64,000 nucleotides of DNA from Serratia ureilytica (lineage in GTDB: Bacteria; Pseudomonadota; Gammaproteobacteria; Enterobacterales; Enterobacteriaceae): NCBI RefSeq assembly GCF_013375155.1, contig NZ_JABXOF010000003.1, positions 186,001 through 250,000 of the forward strand, in the 5' to 3' direction. How positions within the stretch are numbered: position 1 is the first letter of the stretch; every line of letters starts with the position of its first letter. Position numbers and translations under genes: made by a program. Below the pieces are notes generated by a model that did no database searches, was not told the origin of the DNA, and saw only the letters and a program-made list of their open reading frames with translations. Shown piece after piece: positions 22,014 through 30,537 of this stretch.

Positions 22014-22794
22014 ACTGAGGTGCTGAAACTGAACGGGCTGATGATGGGCTTAAACATAAAAAAGGTTAGCAGCCTGATAAGGCTTGAAGGTGAGGTGAGA
22101 AAGGACGGCCAGGCTAACGGCGGTGCGTATCCAATAATACAATTTAACATAATATACATTATGCGCACCCATGTGGTTATACGTGGATTCTGGCGTCCTG
22201 GCTTGATCATGGGTTTTCTCCTGTGGCCAACCATTTCAACGCCCGTTGCTCATGCCGTTGAACGAATTCGTTTTTCAGCTGGTCTTAAGCCGTCGAGTTT
22301 TCGCTGCAGGCTTCATTGCCATTGCCGCTTATTGCTGAGCGACACTATGATGTTTGCGCAAAAATCTCTGAACAGCGCTGCCGCTTCCCAGGATTTCGGT
22401 ACCTGGCGTTCCAACGCCGCTTAACCGCCCAGCAAAATTATCAATCGTTGGTTTGGCCGCCAGCCAGTATCTCGCGAAGTTTCAGCTTTATCACGTTCCA
22501 CCCACTGAGGATCATAGATAAATGCGTTCTGCCATTAATGATGACCGGGCATGCTTATAGCGATACATCTCTGGGGATATTGAGGCGAAATCCCCCCGCC
22601 TTTTTGATCGCGCTACGTGAAATCTGATAAAACATGGCTACTGCGATACTGCAGATTTCACCAAAACGCGCCATAAAAATGAACAACTTCTGCCTGCCAA
22701 ATGCGTACTGGCGTTCGTCTTCACCGTTTCCGGTGGCCTTCATGGCGTTGGCTATACTGAATGGGAACATTCTTCCACACTCCAGGACATCCCC
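22014..22794. other. 780 bp without a recognisable gene
   Basis: The six frames hold only short open stretches with no family resemblance. The region carries the right copy of the 32-bp inverted repeat and an AT-rich segment (about 22120-22170), and may contain decayed sequence. I cannot name a parent gene. Confidence 0.5.
22595..22626 (-). repeat. 32-bp inverted repeat, right copy
   Basis: The reverse complement of this stretch matches 21597-21628 at 31 of 32 positions (GGCGGG here, GGAGGG there). The matching ends near both flanks, and no transposase lies between the copies. Confidence 0.7.
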
Positions 22795-23172
22795 ATGTTT
22801 GACCATGTGAAATTTGGCGTCAGCGACTTTGCTCTGAGCAAAGCGTTTTTCCTTAATGCGCTGGCGCCGCTGGGCGTAAAGATCGTTGCCGAAGGTGAAC
22901 CCGATTATGGCGTTGAGCTGTGTCCCGATCGGGGTAACGTGTCATTATGCCTGTTTCAGACCGATGAAAAACCGGCGCATCTGCACCTGGCATTTACCGC
23001 AAGCAGCCGTGAACAGGTCGATGCGTTCTATCACGCCGCGTTAAGCGCCGGCGGCAAAGACAATGGCGCGCCCGGTTTACGCCCCAATTATCATGCCCAC
23101 TACTATGCGGCGTTTGTCATTGGTCCGGATGGTCATAATATCGAGGCGGTCTGCCACAATGCGATAGCCTAG
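22795..23172 (+). CDS. VOC family (glyoxalase/bleomycin-resistance fold) protein
   Basis: A 125-residue single-domain VOC protein. It opens MFDHVKFGVSDFALSKAFF with the metal-binding His at position 4. A second metal position is in HLHLAFTA, and Glu in GHNIEAVCH occupies the C-terminal ligand place. It could be a metal-dependent dioxygenase, lyase or resistance-type binding protein. The substrate is unknown. Confidence 0.85.
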   Translation: MFDHVKFGVSDFALSKAFFLNALAPLGVKIVAEGEPDYGVELCPDRGNVSLCLFQTDEKPAHLHLAFTASSREQVDAFYHAALSAGGKDNGAPGLRPNYHAHYYAAFVIGPDGHNIEAVCHNAIA

Positions 23173-23233
23173 TTTTCCATTTAAAAACAAATAATTATAC
23201 AGAGAAAAGACTCTGTATTTAACATAACGTATT

Positions 23234-23246
23234 GTGACGGCGTCAC
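23234..23246. repeat. GTGACGGCGTCAC palindrome, copy 2
   Basis: Identical to 21419-21431. It lies 6 bp past the end of the convergent deacylase gene. Confidence 0.45.
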
Positions 23247-23252
23247 TATCAG

Positions 23253-23711
23253 TTACCCCGTCACGTCAATCCACTCCGCTCCCGTGATGCCGGCCAGCCG
23301 CTGTGGCGCAATTCTCACGCCGGAGTTATCGCTGCCGCCTGCCGGAAGCACTTCATCGAAAGCGCGCAGGCTATGATCGCAGTAGATCCTCACCGCCTCC
23401 GGTGCGGCAAAGGGACAAACGCCGCCGGGCGGATAGCCGGTTAATGCTTCAACCTCTTCCGCCGGCAGCATACGCGCCTTCACGCCGAAGAATTGCTTGT
23501 ACTTCTTGTTGTCGATTCTGGCAGTTCCCGCCATCACCAGCAGCACCACATCGCCGTTAACGCGAAACGAAAGCGTCTTGGCGATCTGCCCGCTCTCCAC
23601 GCCAAAGGCTTCTGCCGCCAGCGCCACCGTTGCGGTGTTCTTTGCCAGCACCGTCACCGTCGTCTCCGGTGCGTGCTCGGCCAGAAAACGCTGAACGCGT
23701 TCTATGCTCAT
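23253..23711 (-). CDS. YbaK/EbsC-family aminoacyl-tRNA deacylase
   Basis: A 152-residue protein. The N-terminus is MSIERVQRFLAEHAPETTVT. The family core is VESGQIAKTLSFRVNGDVVLLVMAGTARID, with the catalytic-type Lys in AKTL, and GYPPGGVCPFA is the usual Gly-rich loop. Family members hydrolyse mischarged tRNA(Pro) and related aminoacyl-tRNAs. ATG 23711 has AGGAGG upstream; the frame runs to 23774 without a ribosome site. It appears monocistronic. Confidence 0.88.
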   Translation of the reverse strand: MSIERVQRFLAEHAPETTVTVLAKNTATVALAAEAFGVESGQIAKTLSFRVNGDVVLLVMAGTARIDNKKYKQFFGVKARMLPAEEVEALTGYPPGGVCPFAAPEAVRIYCDHSLRAFDEVLPAGGSDNSGVRIAPQRLAGITGAEWIDVTG

Positions 23712-23782
23712 GCCCTGCCTCCTGATATTGCTAAACCATTGATAATGCCGAAGTGATGGTTTCGGTTTTAACATCGCATGCT

Positions 23783-23801
23783 AAAAATGAGAATCAAAAT
23801 T
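23783..23801. promoter_or_regulatory. Weak Fur-box-like sequence between the deacylase and DUF2231 genes
   Basis: AAAAATGAGAATCAAAATT matches 13 of 19 Fur-box positions in an otherwise non-iron context. A chance AT-rich match is likely enough that I keep confidence low. Confidence 0.25.
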
Positions 23802-23879
23802 GTTCAAATCGCTGGATCTGAACAAAGCTTTAAGGGGCCAATGGCCTTTTTACCCATCATTTTTCATGGAGATGCCTGC

Positions 23880-24305
23880 ATGACCACGCAAACGACAGCA
23901 AGGCCCTCAGCGGCCGCAGTGGCCGTCTATGAATGGCTCAACCCGATACCTTACGGATTTTTCACCGCGGCGCTGATTTTCGACATCATTTATGCCTGTA
24001 CCGCTAATATTCAGTGGGTCAATGGCGCAAGTTGGCTAATTGCCATCGGCCTGATTTTTGCCATCATTCCCCGCCTGATTAACCTGGTACAGGTATGGTT
24101 CGGCAGCGCTCGGCTGCGGGGATCGTCGGTCAAACTCCATTTCTGGCTGAATTTGCTGGCCATCGTTCTCGCCATTATCAACGCTTTCGTGCATAGCCGG
24201 GATGCGTATGCCGTGGTGCCCCAAGGCCTGGTGCTGTCTGCGATCGTGGTCGCGCTGCTCAGCCTGGCGAATATTCTGCTGGCCCTTGGCGCCCGCGCAA
24301 AATAA
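23880..24305 (+). CDS. DUF2231 family inner-membrane protein
   Basis: A 141-residue protein with four hydrophobic segments (about 22-42, 50-68, 88-106 and 117-135) and the conserved opening YEWLNPIPYGFFTAALIFDI. ATG 23880 has GGAG upstream. The stop codon overlaps the ribosome site of the PQQ-type dehydrogenase gene, so the two form an operon. In other bacteria DUF2231 proteins also sit beside membrane-associated sugar dehydrogenases, possibly as membrane anchor or electron-transfer partner. Confidence 0.75.
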   Translation: MTTQTTARPSAAAVAVYEWLNPIPYGFFTAALIFDIIYACTANIQWVNGASWLIAIGLIFAIIPRLINLVQVWFGSARLRGSSVKLHFWLNLLAIVLAIINAFVHSRDAYAVVPQGLVLSAIVVALLSLANILLALGARAK

Positions 24306-24315
24306 GGAGGTTTTC

Positions 24316-25617
24316 ATGAAGCTCTCATCTCTGGCGCTCACCCTTTCCGCCGTTTTGGCCTTGGCCGGCTGCGATAACAGCGCCGTCATTTCGCCAGAGC
24401 AACAAATGGGCCCGGACCCGACGTTGCCGGCGGCGCAAGACTTTCTGATGCCGCCGATGCAGGTGCCTAAGGGCGTTGGCTGGCAACAAGATCAGACGCC
24501 GAAAGTGGCGGAAGGCTTGAAAATCGATAAGGTGGCAGACGATTTGCTTCATCCGCGTCAGTTGCTCACGCTGCCCAATGGCGACGTGTTGGTCGTGGAG
24601 GCCAACGGGCCGGGCACGGAAGCGGTGAGCACGCCCAAGCAGCTGATCGCCGGCCTGGTGAAAGGCCAATCCGGTAAAGGCGGCAAAGGGGGCAATCGCA
24701 TCACCCTGCTGCGCCCGACCGCCGGCGGCAACTGGGAAAAGCACGTGTTCCTCGAGGGGTTCGATTCCCCGTTCGGAGTCCAGCTGATTGGCAATACGCT
24801 GTTCGTGGCCAATACCGGCAATATCATGCAGTACGCCTATCAGCCTGGCGAAACGCGCATCAGCGATCCGGGCAAAGAACTGGCCGATTTGCCGGACACC
24901 ATCAACCATCACTGGACCAAGGCCCTGCTGGCCAGCCCGGATGGGAAAAAGCTGTATGTCGGCATCGGTTCCAACAGCAACATCACCGAAAACGGCCTGG
25001 CCGTAGAGTACCGGCGCGCCGCCGTGCTGGAAGTGGACACCGCCTCCGGCGCCAGCCGCATCTTCGCCAGCGGCCTGCGCAACCCGACCGGGCTGCAGTG
25101 GGAGCCGCAAAGCGGCAAGCTGTGGGCGATTGTCAACGAGCGTGACGAAATCGGCGCCGATCTGGTGCCGGATTACCTGACCTCGGTGCAAGACGGCGGT
25201 TTCTACGGCTGGCCTTACAGCTATTTCGGCCAGCACGTCGATCGACGGGTACAGCCGCCGCGGCCGGACCTGGTGGCGAAAGCCATCAAGCCGGATTACG
25301 CGCTCAGCTCGCACGTCGCGCCGCTGGGGCTGCTGTTCTACACCGCGAGCGCTCTGCCGGCCGACTATCGCGGCGGCGCTTTTATCAGCGAGCACGGCAG
25401 TTGGGATCGCTCGCCGCTGAACGGCTATCGGGTCAGCTATGTGGCGTTTGAACAAGGCAAACCGGTTGGCAAGCTCAAGGCCGTGGTGACAGGCTTTGTC
25501 TCCGATGATGAGAAGGAACTCTATGGCGCCCCTGTGGGGCTGGCTGTCGATAAGACCGGCGCTTTGCTGGTTGCGGATGACGTCGGCAACACTGTCTGGC
25601 GCGTCAGCGCGAAGTAA
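24316..25617 (+). CDS. PQQ-dependent sugar (sorbosone-type) dehydrogenase lipoprotein
   Basis: A 433-residue protein with a lipoprotein signal (MKLSSLALTLSAVLALAGC, lipobox LAGC). It has the six-bladed propeller pattern of soluble-type glucose/sorbosone dehydrogenases: HPRQLLTLPNGDVLVVEANG, FDSPFGVQLIGNTLFVANTG, FASGLRNPTGLQWEP, GFYGWPYSYFG and FISEHGSWDRSPLNGYRV. AAGGAGG lies six bases before the ATG, and the stop of the DUF2231 gene is inside that ribosome site. It should oxidise a sugar or aldehyde in the periplasm. The substrate is not known. Confidence 0.87.
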   Translation: MKLSSLALTLSAVLALAGCDNSAVISPEQQMGPDPTLPAAQDFLMPPMQVPKGVGWQQDQTPKVAEGLKIDKVADDLLHPRQLLTLPNGDVLVVEANGPGTEAVSTPKQLIAGLVKGQSGKGGKGGNRITLLRPTAGGNWEKHVFLEGFDSPFGVQLIGNTLFVANTGNIMQYAYQPGETRISDPGKELADLPDTINHHWTKALLASPDGKKLYVGIGSNSNITENGLAVEYRRAAVLEVDTASGASRIFASGLRNPTGLQWEPQSGKLWAIVNERDEIGADLVPDYLTSVQDGGFYGWPYSYFGQHVDRRVQPPRPDLVAKAIKPDYALSSHVAPLGLLFYTASALPADYRGGAFISEHGSWDRSPLNGYRVSYVAFEQGKPVGKLKAVVTGFVSDDEKELYGAPVGLAVDKTGALLVADDVGNTVWRVSAK

Positions 25618-25621
25618 GGTT

Positions 25622-25649
25622 ACGGGCGGGTTCCGGTGAACTCGCCCGT
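25622..25649 (+). terminator. Hairpin after the sugar dehydrogenase gene
   Basis: ACGGGCG and CGCCCGT pair, with an inner GTTC/GAAC extension. It lies 5 bp after the stop codon. Confidence 0.6.
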
Positions 25650-25901
25650 GACATTGTCACTCACTCCTCAGCGCCAGCCAGATCGTCATAAAGCGGAATA
25701 ATCGTTCTCGCCAGTTTTTTCGTCATTAATATTATCCCCGTCACGTTATTGGCGCAAAAATAATAGCCGTCGGTCAGAATTAAAGCGCTCATTCGATAAT
25801 ATATTCATCAACAGATCGTTGATCAGAAATAAAAGGTTTTAACATTTCGACATAAACCAGTACAATTCCCTCCCCTGTGTTAACCCTTTTTTAGGTTGAT
25901 T

Positions 25902-26363
25902 GTGTCGTTAATTCAGCCCCCTGCATCACGTAACCGGGCCGCCGCCTGGTTAGGGATGTTCGCCATTCTGATGTTGTTCATTGCGCCGGTGGTCTCGCGA
26001 TCCCTGGAGCATGCGCGCGCCGGAAGTGCTGAAACGACCGTCATGGCGGACTGCGGCATGGCGATGCCGAAGCCGATGCATCATGATATGCATTCGCCGC
26101 CGGCCGCGCCGGAAAAGGCCGCATCGCCGATGATGCAGCACGGCGGCGGCCACCACAACATGGCGATGATGATGGACGACAGCGCCTGCGGCTACTGCGT
26201 GCTGTTGCTGCACGCGCCGCTGCTGGACGTGAGCCACGCCCCGCTGTTCTGGTCTCAATCTCTGGCCTCGCGCCCGCCGCCGACTCATTATCTCGTTCCC
26301 CTGTTTGCCCACGTCGTTCATACCGAATTACAGCCGCGCGCGCCGCCCGTCTCTTTCCTCTGA
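25902..26363 (+). CDS. DUF2946 family protein
   Basis: A 153-residue protein with one N-terminal membrane segment (AAAWLGMFAILMLFIAPVV), a His/Met-rich middle (KPMHHDMHS, MMQHGGGHHNMAMMMDD), CGYC and a C-terminal hydrophobic stretch. This is the pattern of DUF2946 proteins found beside copper receptors. GTG 25902 is chosen as start; TTG 25896 is possible. The metal-binding-type residues and the following TonB copper receptor gene suggest a role in periplasmic copper handling. About 250 bp of AT-rich promoter sequence precedes it. Confidence 0.75.
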   Translation: MSLIQPPASRNRAAAWLGMFAILMLFIAPVVSRSLEHARAGSAETTVMADCGMAMPKPMHHDMHSPPAAPEKAASPMMQHGGGHHNMAMMMDDSACGYCVLLLHAPLLDVSHAPLFWSQSLASRPPPTHYLVPLFAHVVHTELQPRAPPVSFL

Positions 26364-26586
26364 TTTAACAATACCCCATTGCCGTTTCTGTATTGCCGTT
26401 GATCATTTCAACATGGCGGAATTAATACGCCCAATGGTTATGCATTGAGACGACATTATTAGCCCGGTTATTTCCACGTTGAGGGAATTAACCCCCGTAT
26501 TTTCCGATGGTGATTTTCGCCAGGCATCCCCACGCCTGAATAAATCGCCGGAGAATAATGGAAAAAAGTTAGCTTAAGGAAAGATG

Positions 26587-28653
26587 ATGTTTAAACCCGC
26601 TTATAAAAAGAACGCCGTCACCCGCGCAATCACCACCGCCATGCCGCTGTTCCTGCTGGCCGGCCACGCGGCGCAGGCGCATCAGCACCCTACCGACGCA
26701 CAGGTTAATGATGGCGACGTGATCACCGTCACCGCACCGCTCTACTCTCCGCTGACCATCGTGACATCACCGAAAACCCCGCGTCAGCCGGTGCCCGCCA
26801 GCGACGGTTCGGACTATCTGAAAACCATTCCCGGTTTTTCGCAGATCCGCAACGGCGGCACCAACGGCGATCCGGTATTTCGCGGCATGTTCGGTTCGCG
26901 GCTGAAAATTCTCACTGACGGTTCGGAGATGCTCGGCGCCTGCCCATCGAGAATGGATGCGCCCACCTCTTACATCTCGCCGGAAAGCTTCGATCTGCTG
27001 ACCATCACCAAAGGGCCGCAGACGGTGCTGTGGGGGCCGGGTTCGTCGGCGGGCACGGTGCGTTTCGAACGTGAACGTCCGCGCTTCGACAAACCGGGCA
27101 TCAAGGGCAACGCCAGCGTGCTGACCGGCTCCAATGGCCGCTGGGACGAGAATATCGACGCCAGCCTCGGCGCCGAACAAGGTTACCTGCGGGTGATGGC
27201 CAACAAGTCGCGCGCCAATGATTACCAGGACGGAACGAATACGCGCGTGCCGTCGCGCTGGGACAAATGGAACGGCGATCTGGCGCTCGGCTGGACGCCG
27301 GATGCCGACACGCTGCTGGAAGTGACGATGGGGCGCGGCAACGGCGAAGCGCGCTATGCCGGCCGCAGCATGGACGGTTCGCAGTTCAAACGCGAAAGCC
27401 TGGGCATGCGGGTGGAGAAATCCAACATCGGCGAGGTGCTGGATAAGTTGGAAGCGCAGGTCTACTACAACTACGCCAACCACGTGATGGACAACGTGAC
27501 CCTGCGCTCGCCGGGCAGCGGCGGCATGGGCGGCCATGGTGGGCATGGCGGCATGAACATGGGGGGCCACGGCGGGCACATGATGTCTTCCGGCATGACG
27601 ATGCAGCTCGATCGCCGCACCGTCGGCGGCCGCGTGATGGGCACCTGGCAGTGGCAGGACGTGAAGCTTGAAAGCGGCCTGGACACGCAGACCAATACCC
27701 ACCGCAGCATGAGCCGCGGTAGCTGGGAAAAAGACGCCCAGTTCAACAGCTACGGCGCCTTCGGTGAGCTGACGTGGTCCACCAGCGATCAGGATAAGCT
27801 GATCGGCGGCGCGCGTCTCGATCGCACCCTGGTGGAGAACTTCCGCAGCGGCAGCGACGGGGAACGTTCAGATACCCTGCCGAGCGGCTTTATGCGCCTG
27901 GAGCATACGCTGGCCGAGCTGCCGCTGATGCTGTATGCCGGCGTCGGTTATACCGAACGCTTCCCGGATTACTGGGAGCTGTTCTCGCCGAAGCTAGGCC
28001 CGAACGGCAGCAAGGATCCGTTCTCCAACGTCAAGAGCGAGAAAACCACGCAGCTCGACATCGGCGCGCAATACAACGGCAAGCGCTTCAACGGTTGGGT
28101 CTCCGCTTATGTGGGCCGCGTCGATGATTTCATCCTGTTCAAATACGATCCGCACAATGCGCGTCTCAGCCAGGCCGATAACGTCAACGCCAACATCATG
28201 GGCGGCGAAATGGGCATGGGTTATCAACTGAGCGAGCACTGGAAAACCGACGCCAGCCTGGCCTACTCCTGGGGCAAAAACACCAGCGACGGCCGGCCGC
28301 TGCCGCAGATCCCGCCGCTGGAGGCGCGTCTGGGGCTCACCTATGAGTACGGCGACTGGAGCGGCACCGGCCTGTGGCGTTTGGTCAGCAGCCAACACCG
28401 CGTGGCGATCAACGAAGGCAACGTGGTAGGCAAAGACTTTGCCGAAAGCGCCGGCTTCGGCGTGCTTTCCGCTAACGCCGCCTACAAGGTGAATAAAAAC
28501 GTCAAGCTGAGCGCCGGTCTGGATAACATCCTGAACAAGACCTACAGCGAGCACCTCAACCTGGCGGGCAACAGCGCCTTCGGGTATTCGGCCAACAGCG
28601 CGGTGAATGAGCCGGGCCGCACCCTGTGGGCCAAGGTTAACGTCACCTTCTAA
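26587..28653 (+). CDS. TonB-dependent copper receptor (OprC/NosA type)
   Basis: A 688-residue receptor with a signal peptide ending GHAAQA, TonB-box-like DVITVTAPL, plug motifs DGSDYLKTIPGF, NGDPVFRGMFGSRLKILTDG and GPQTVLWGPGSSAGTVRFER, and a beta barrel ending KVNVTF. The LGACPSRMDAPTSY segment is typical of the copper-receptor subfamily. A His/Met/Gly-rich loop at about 312-340 (repeats of GGHGG with MNMGGH) could bind copper. A start at 26587 places AAGGA six bases upstream; ATG 26584 is the alternative. It follows the DUF2946 gene by 220 bp. Confidence 0.9.
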   Translation: MFKPAYKKNAVTRAITTAMPLFLLAGHAAQAHQHPTDAQVNDGDVITVTAPLYSPLTIVTSPKTPRQPVPASDGSDYLKTIPGFSQIRNGGTNGDPVFRGMFGSRLKILTDGSEMLGACPSRMDAPTSYISPESFDLLTITKGPQTVLWGPGSSAGTVRFERERPRFDKPGIKGNASVLTGSNGRWDENIDASLGAEQGYLRVMANKSRANDYQDGTNTRVPSRWDKWNGDLALGWTPDADTLLEVTMGRGNGEARYAGRSMDGSQFKRESLGMRVEKSNIGEVLDKLEAQVYYNYANHVMDNVTLRSPGSGGMGGHGGHGGMNMGGHGGHMMSSGMTMQLDRRTVGGRVMGTWQWQDVKLESGLDTQTNTHRSMSRGSWEKDAQFNSYGAFGELTWSTSDQDKLIGGARLDRTLVENFRSGSDGERSDTLPSGFMRLEHTLAELPLMLYAGVGYTERFPDYWELFSPKLGPNGSKDPFSNVKSEKTTQLDIGAQYNGKRFNGWVSAYVGRVDDFILFKYDPHNARLSQADNVNANIMGGEMGMGYQLSEHWKTDASLAYSWGKNTSDGRPLPQIPPLEARLGLTYEYGDWSGTGLWRLVSSQHRVAINEGNVVGKDFAESAGFGVLSANAAYKVNKNVKLSAGLDNILNKTYSEHLNLAGNSAFGYSANSAVNEPGRTLWAKVNVTF

Positions 28654-28660
28654 ACCGTAC

Positions 28661-28688
28661 ACCGGGCGATGGGCAACCGTCGCCCGGT
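28661..28688 (+). terminator. Hairpin after the copper receptor gene
   Basis: ACCGGGCGA pairs with TCGCCCGGT across a 10-base loop, 8 bp after the stop. There is no clear U tract. Confidence 0.5.
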
Positions 28689-28794
28689 CAGGCGATATGC
28701 GATCCGGTTCTTAGGATATGAGTTTTAAGTTTTTCCCATTCGGTTGAGCGGCGATTAGTATCACTCTCAATGTAATCAAGGATCCGGAGGGAAT

Positions 28795-28956
28795 ATGCAA
28801 AAGCTCACTCGTTTTCTGGCCCTGCTCGGCGAGCTGATGATTGAAAAAGCCGAAGACGCCGCGCCGCAGGCTGCTCGGCCTGACGATCGCGACGACGCGT
28901 TGCCGCCGCGCCTCGAACGTGGGGTTCCGCTGGCCGACCGCTTCCTGTTCATGTAA
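28795..28956 (+). CDS. Small 53-aa hypothetical protein
   Basis: A short frame with a strong GGAGGG four bases before its ATG. It starts MQKLTRFLALLGELMIEKAE, an amphipathic helix, and continues as a charged Pro/Arg/Asp-rich tail ending PLADRFLFM. There is no signal peptide. I do not recognise it. Codon use resembles that of its neighbours and the ribosome site is good, so a real small protein is plausible. Confidence 0.55.
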   Translation: MQKLTRFLALLGELMIEKAEDAAPQAARPDDRDDALPPRLERGVPLADRFLFM

Positions 28957-29066
28957 TTCCTCTCACTGTCTTTTGGTCCGGCACGTTCTGATATTTCATT
29001 ATCGGACGCCTGCGTCTATCTTCTTTCGATGGTTCCAGCCGATTCATCATAGGAGATAGCAACGCA

Positions 29067-29546
29067 ATGAAGATCAGAACGGTAACCCCGCAAGACGCTG
29101 AAGCCCTGACGCAGTTATTGAATGACGTGATCGGCGCCGGCGGCACGACGGCGATAGAAACGCCCCTCACCCCCGCCGAATTCAGCGAATGGTTCATCAG
29201 CGGCAGCAATGCGCTGAGCTGCCAGGTCGCGGAGGTGGATGGGCTGTTGGTGGGCTTCCAGGCGCTGAGCGCAGATGATGCCCTGCCGCCCGATACCGCA
29301 GATATTGCCACCTTCTCCCGCCTGTCGCCGAAGGTGCGCGGCGTCGGCAGTGCGTTGTTCCCTGCCACATTAGCGGCGGCGAAGTCGCACGGTTTCAAGC
29401 ACATCAACGCCACCATTCGGGCGGATAACGTCGGTGGCCTCGCCTACTATCACAAAATGGGCTTTCGCGATTACGACCGTTTGCCGCAGGTGCCGCTCAG
29501 CGATGGCACGCCGATCGACAGAGTCAAAAAACGCTTCTCCCTTTAA
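29067..29546 (+). CDS. GNAT family N-acetyltransferase
   Basis: A 159-residue acetyltransferase. It opens MKIRTVTPQDAEALTQLLNDV. The acetyl-CoA loop region is LSPKVRGVGSALFPATLAAAK, followed by INATIRADNVGGLAYYHKMGF, the typical GNAT motif B. AGGAG lies a little far upstream (about 12 bases). Substrate unknown. Confidence 0.88.
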   Translation: MKIRTVTPQDAEALTQLLNDVIGAGGTTAIETPLTPAEFSEWFISGSNALSCQVAEVDGLLVGFQALSADDALPPDTADIATFSRLSPKVRGVGSALFPATLAAAKSHGFKHINATIRADNVGGLAYYHKMGFRDYDRLPQVPLSDGTPIDRVKKRFSL

Positions 29547-29559
29547 CCCGCCAACCCGC

Positions 29560-30453
29560 TCACACTGAACGCACGATATGTTCGCGCAGCCACCGGTGAG
29601 CGGGATCCCGGTGCGATCGTTCGTGCCACAGCATGGTCATTTCAAAGCCCGGCACCGCCAGCGGCGGCTCGAGCCGTTGTAATAAAGGCTGGTTGCGCAC
29701 CAGCCGCTCCGGCAGCATCGCCACCAAATCGGACTGCGTCAGCACCGAGATAACGAACAGAAAATGTGGCACGGAAAGCACCACCCGCCGCGTCAGCCCC
29801 ACGTCCGCCAACGCCCTGTCGGTCATGCCATAGAACCCGCCGCCGTCCGGCGAGACCATCACCTGCTCCAATTGGCAAAATTGCGCCGGCGTCAGCCTGG
29901 CATGCAGCTTGGGGTGGCCGACCCGGCCCACCAGCACATAGCGTTCACTGAACAGCGTGCGCTGACGCAGACCGGGCGGCGCCCCTTCGCGGGTGTGAAA
30001 CGCCAGATCGATCTCCCCCTGTTCCGCCCGTTTGGCGATGCGTGACGGCGGGATTTCCAGCACCGCCAGCCGGGTGCCCGGCGCCGCCGTGCGCAAACCG
30101 TTCAGCGCCGGCAGCACGATGGTGGATTCGCCGTAGTCGAAGGCGGCCACGCGCCAGGTATCGGTCGCCACGGCGGGATCGAACGGCGTCGCCGGCGTCA
30201 CCGCCAACTCGAGCGCCGCCAATGCCTGACGTAACGGTTCCCGCAGCTGCTCCGCTCTGGCGGTCGGGCGCATGCCGCGCGGGCCGGGCAACAGCAGCGG
30301 ATCGTCAAAGATCGCCCGCAGTTTGGCGAGGTGCACGCTGACCGCCGGCTGGGAGAAATTGAGCCGCTGCGCCGCGCGCGTGACGTTGTGCTCCGCCAGC
30401 AGCGCGTCGAGCGTCACCAGCAGGTTGAGATCCAGCCGCCTTAAATTATTCAT
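29560..30453 (-). CDS. LysR family transcriptional regulator
   Basis: A 297-residue LTTR with the HTH in LLAEHNVTRAAQRLNFSQPAVSVHLAKLR and a type 2 periplasmic-binding-like effector domain (VLEIPPSRIAKRAEQGEIDLAF). It is related by eye to the NodD/PcpR-type subgroup. It is divergent from the quinone oxidoreductase gene across 84 bp, so it probably regulates that gene. Confidence 0.92.
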   Translation of the reverse strand: MNNLRRLDLNLLVTLDALLAEHNVTRAAQRLNFSQPAVSVHLAKLRAIFDDPLLLPGPRGMRPTARAEQLREPLRQALAALELAVTPATPFDPAVATDTWRVAAFDYGESTIVLPALNGLRTAAPGTRLAVLEIPPSRIAKRAEQGEIDLAFHTREGAPPGLRQRTLFSERYVLVGRVGHPKLHARLTPAQFCQLEQVMVSPDGGGFYGMTDRALADVGLTRRVVLSVPHFLFVISVLTQSDLVAMLPERLVRNQPLLQRLEPPLAVPGFEMTMLWHERSHRDPAHRWLREHIVRSV

Positions 30454-30537
30454 GGTTATACCTGGGATAACGGTAATTCATTTCTAATATACCGACTAAC
30501 GCCCTAACCTGCAGCTCTCACACCAAGGAGAGCTGTT

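Noticed and set aside
22020-22627. Overlapping short open frames after the DUF4440 gene
   Set aside because: They have no ribosome sites, no family features and mixed composition, and sit in a repeat-bearing intergenic stretch.
23783-23801. Iron regulation of the deacylase/DUF2231 pair as a finding
   Set aside because: The box scores only 13/19 in an A-rich stretch and neither gene is iron-related; kept only as a low-confidence site.
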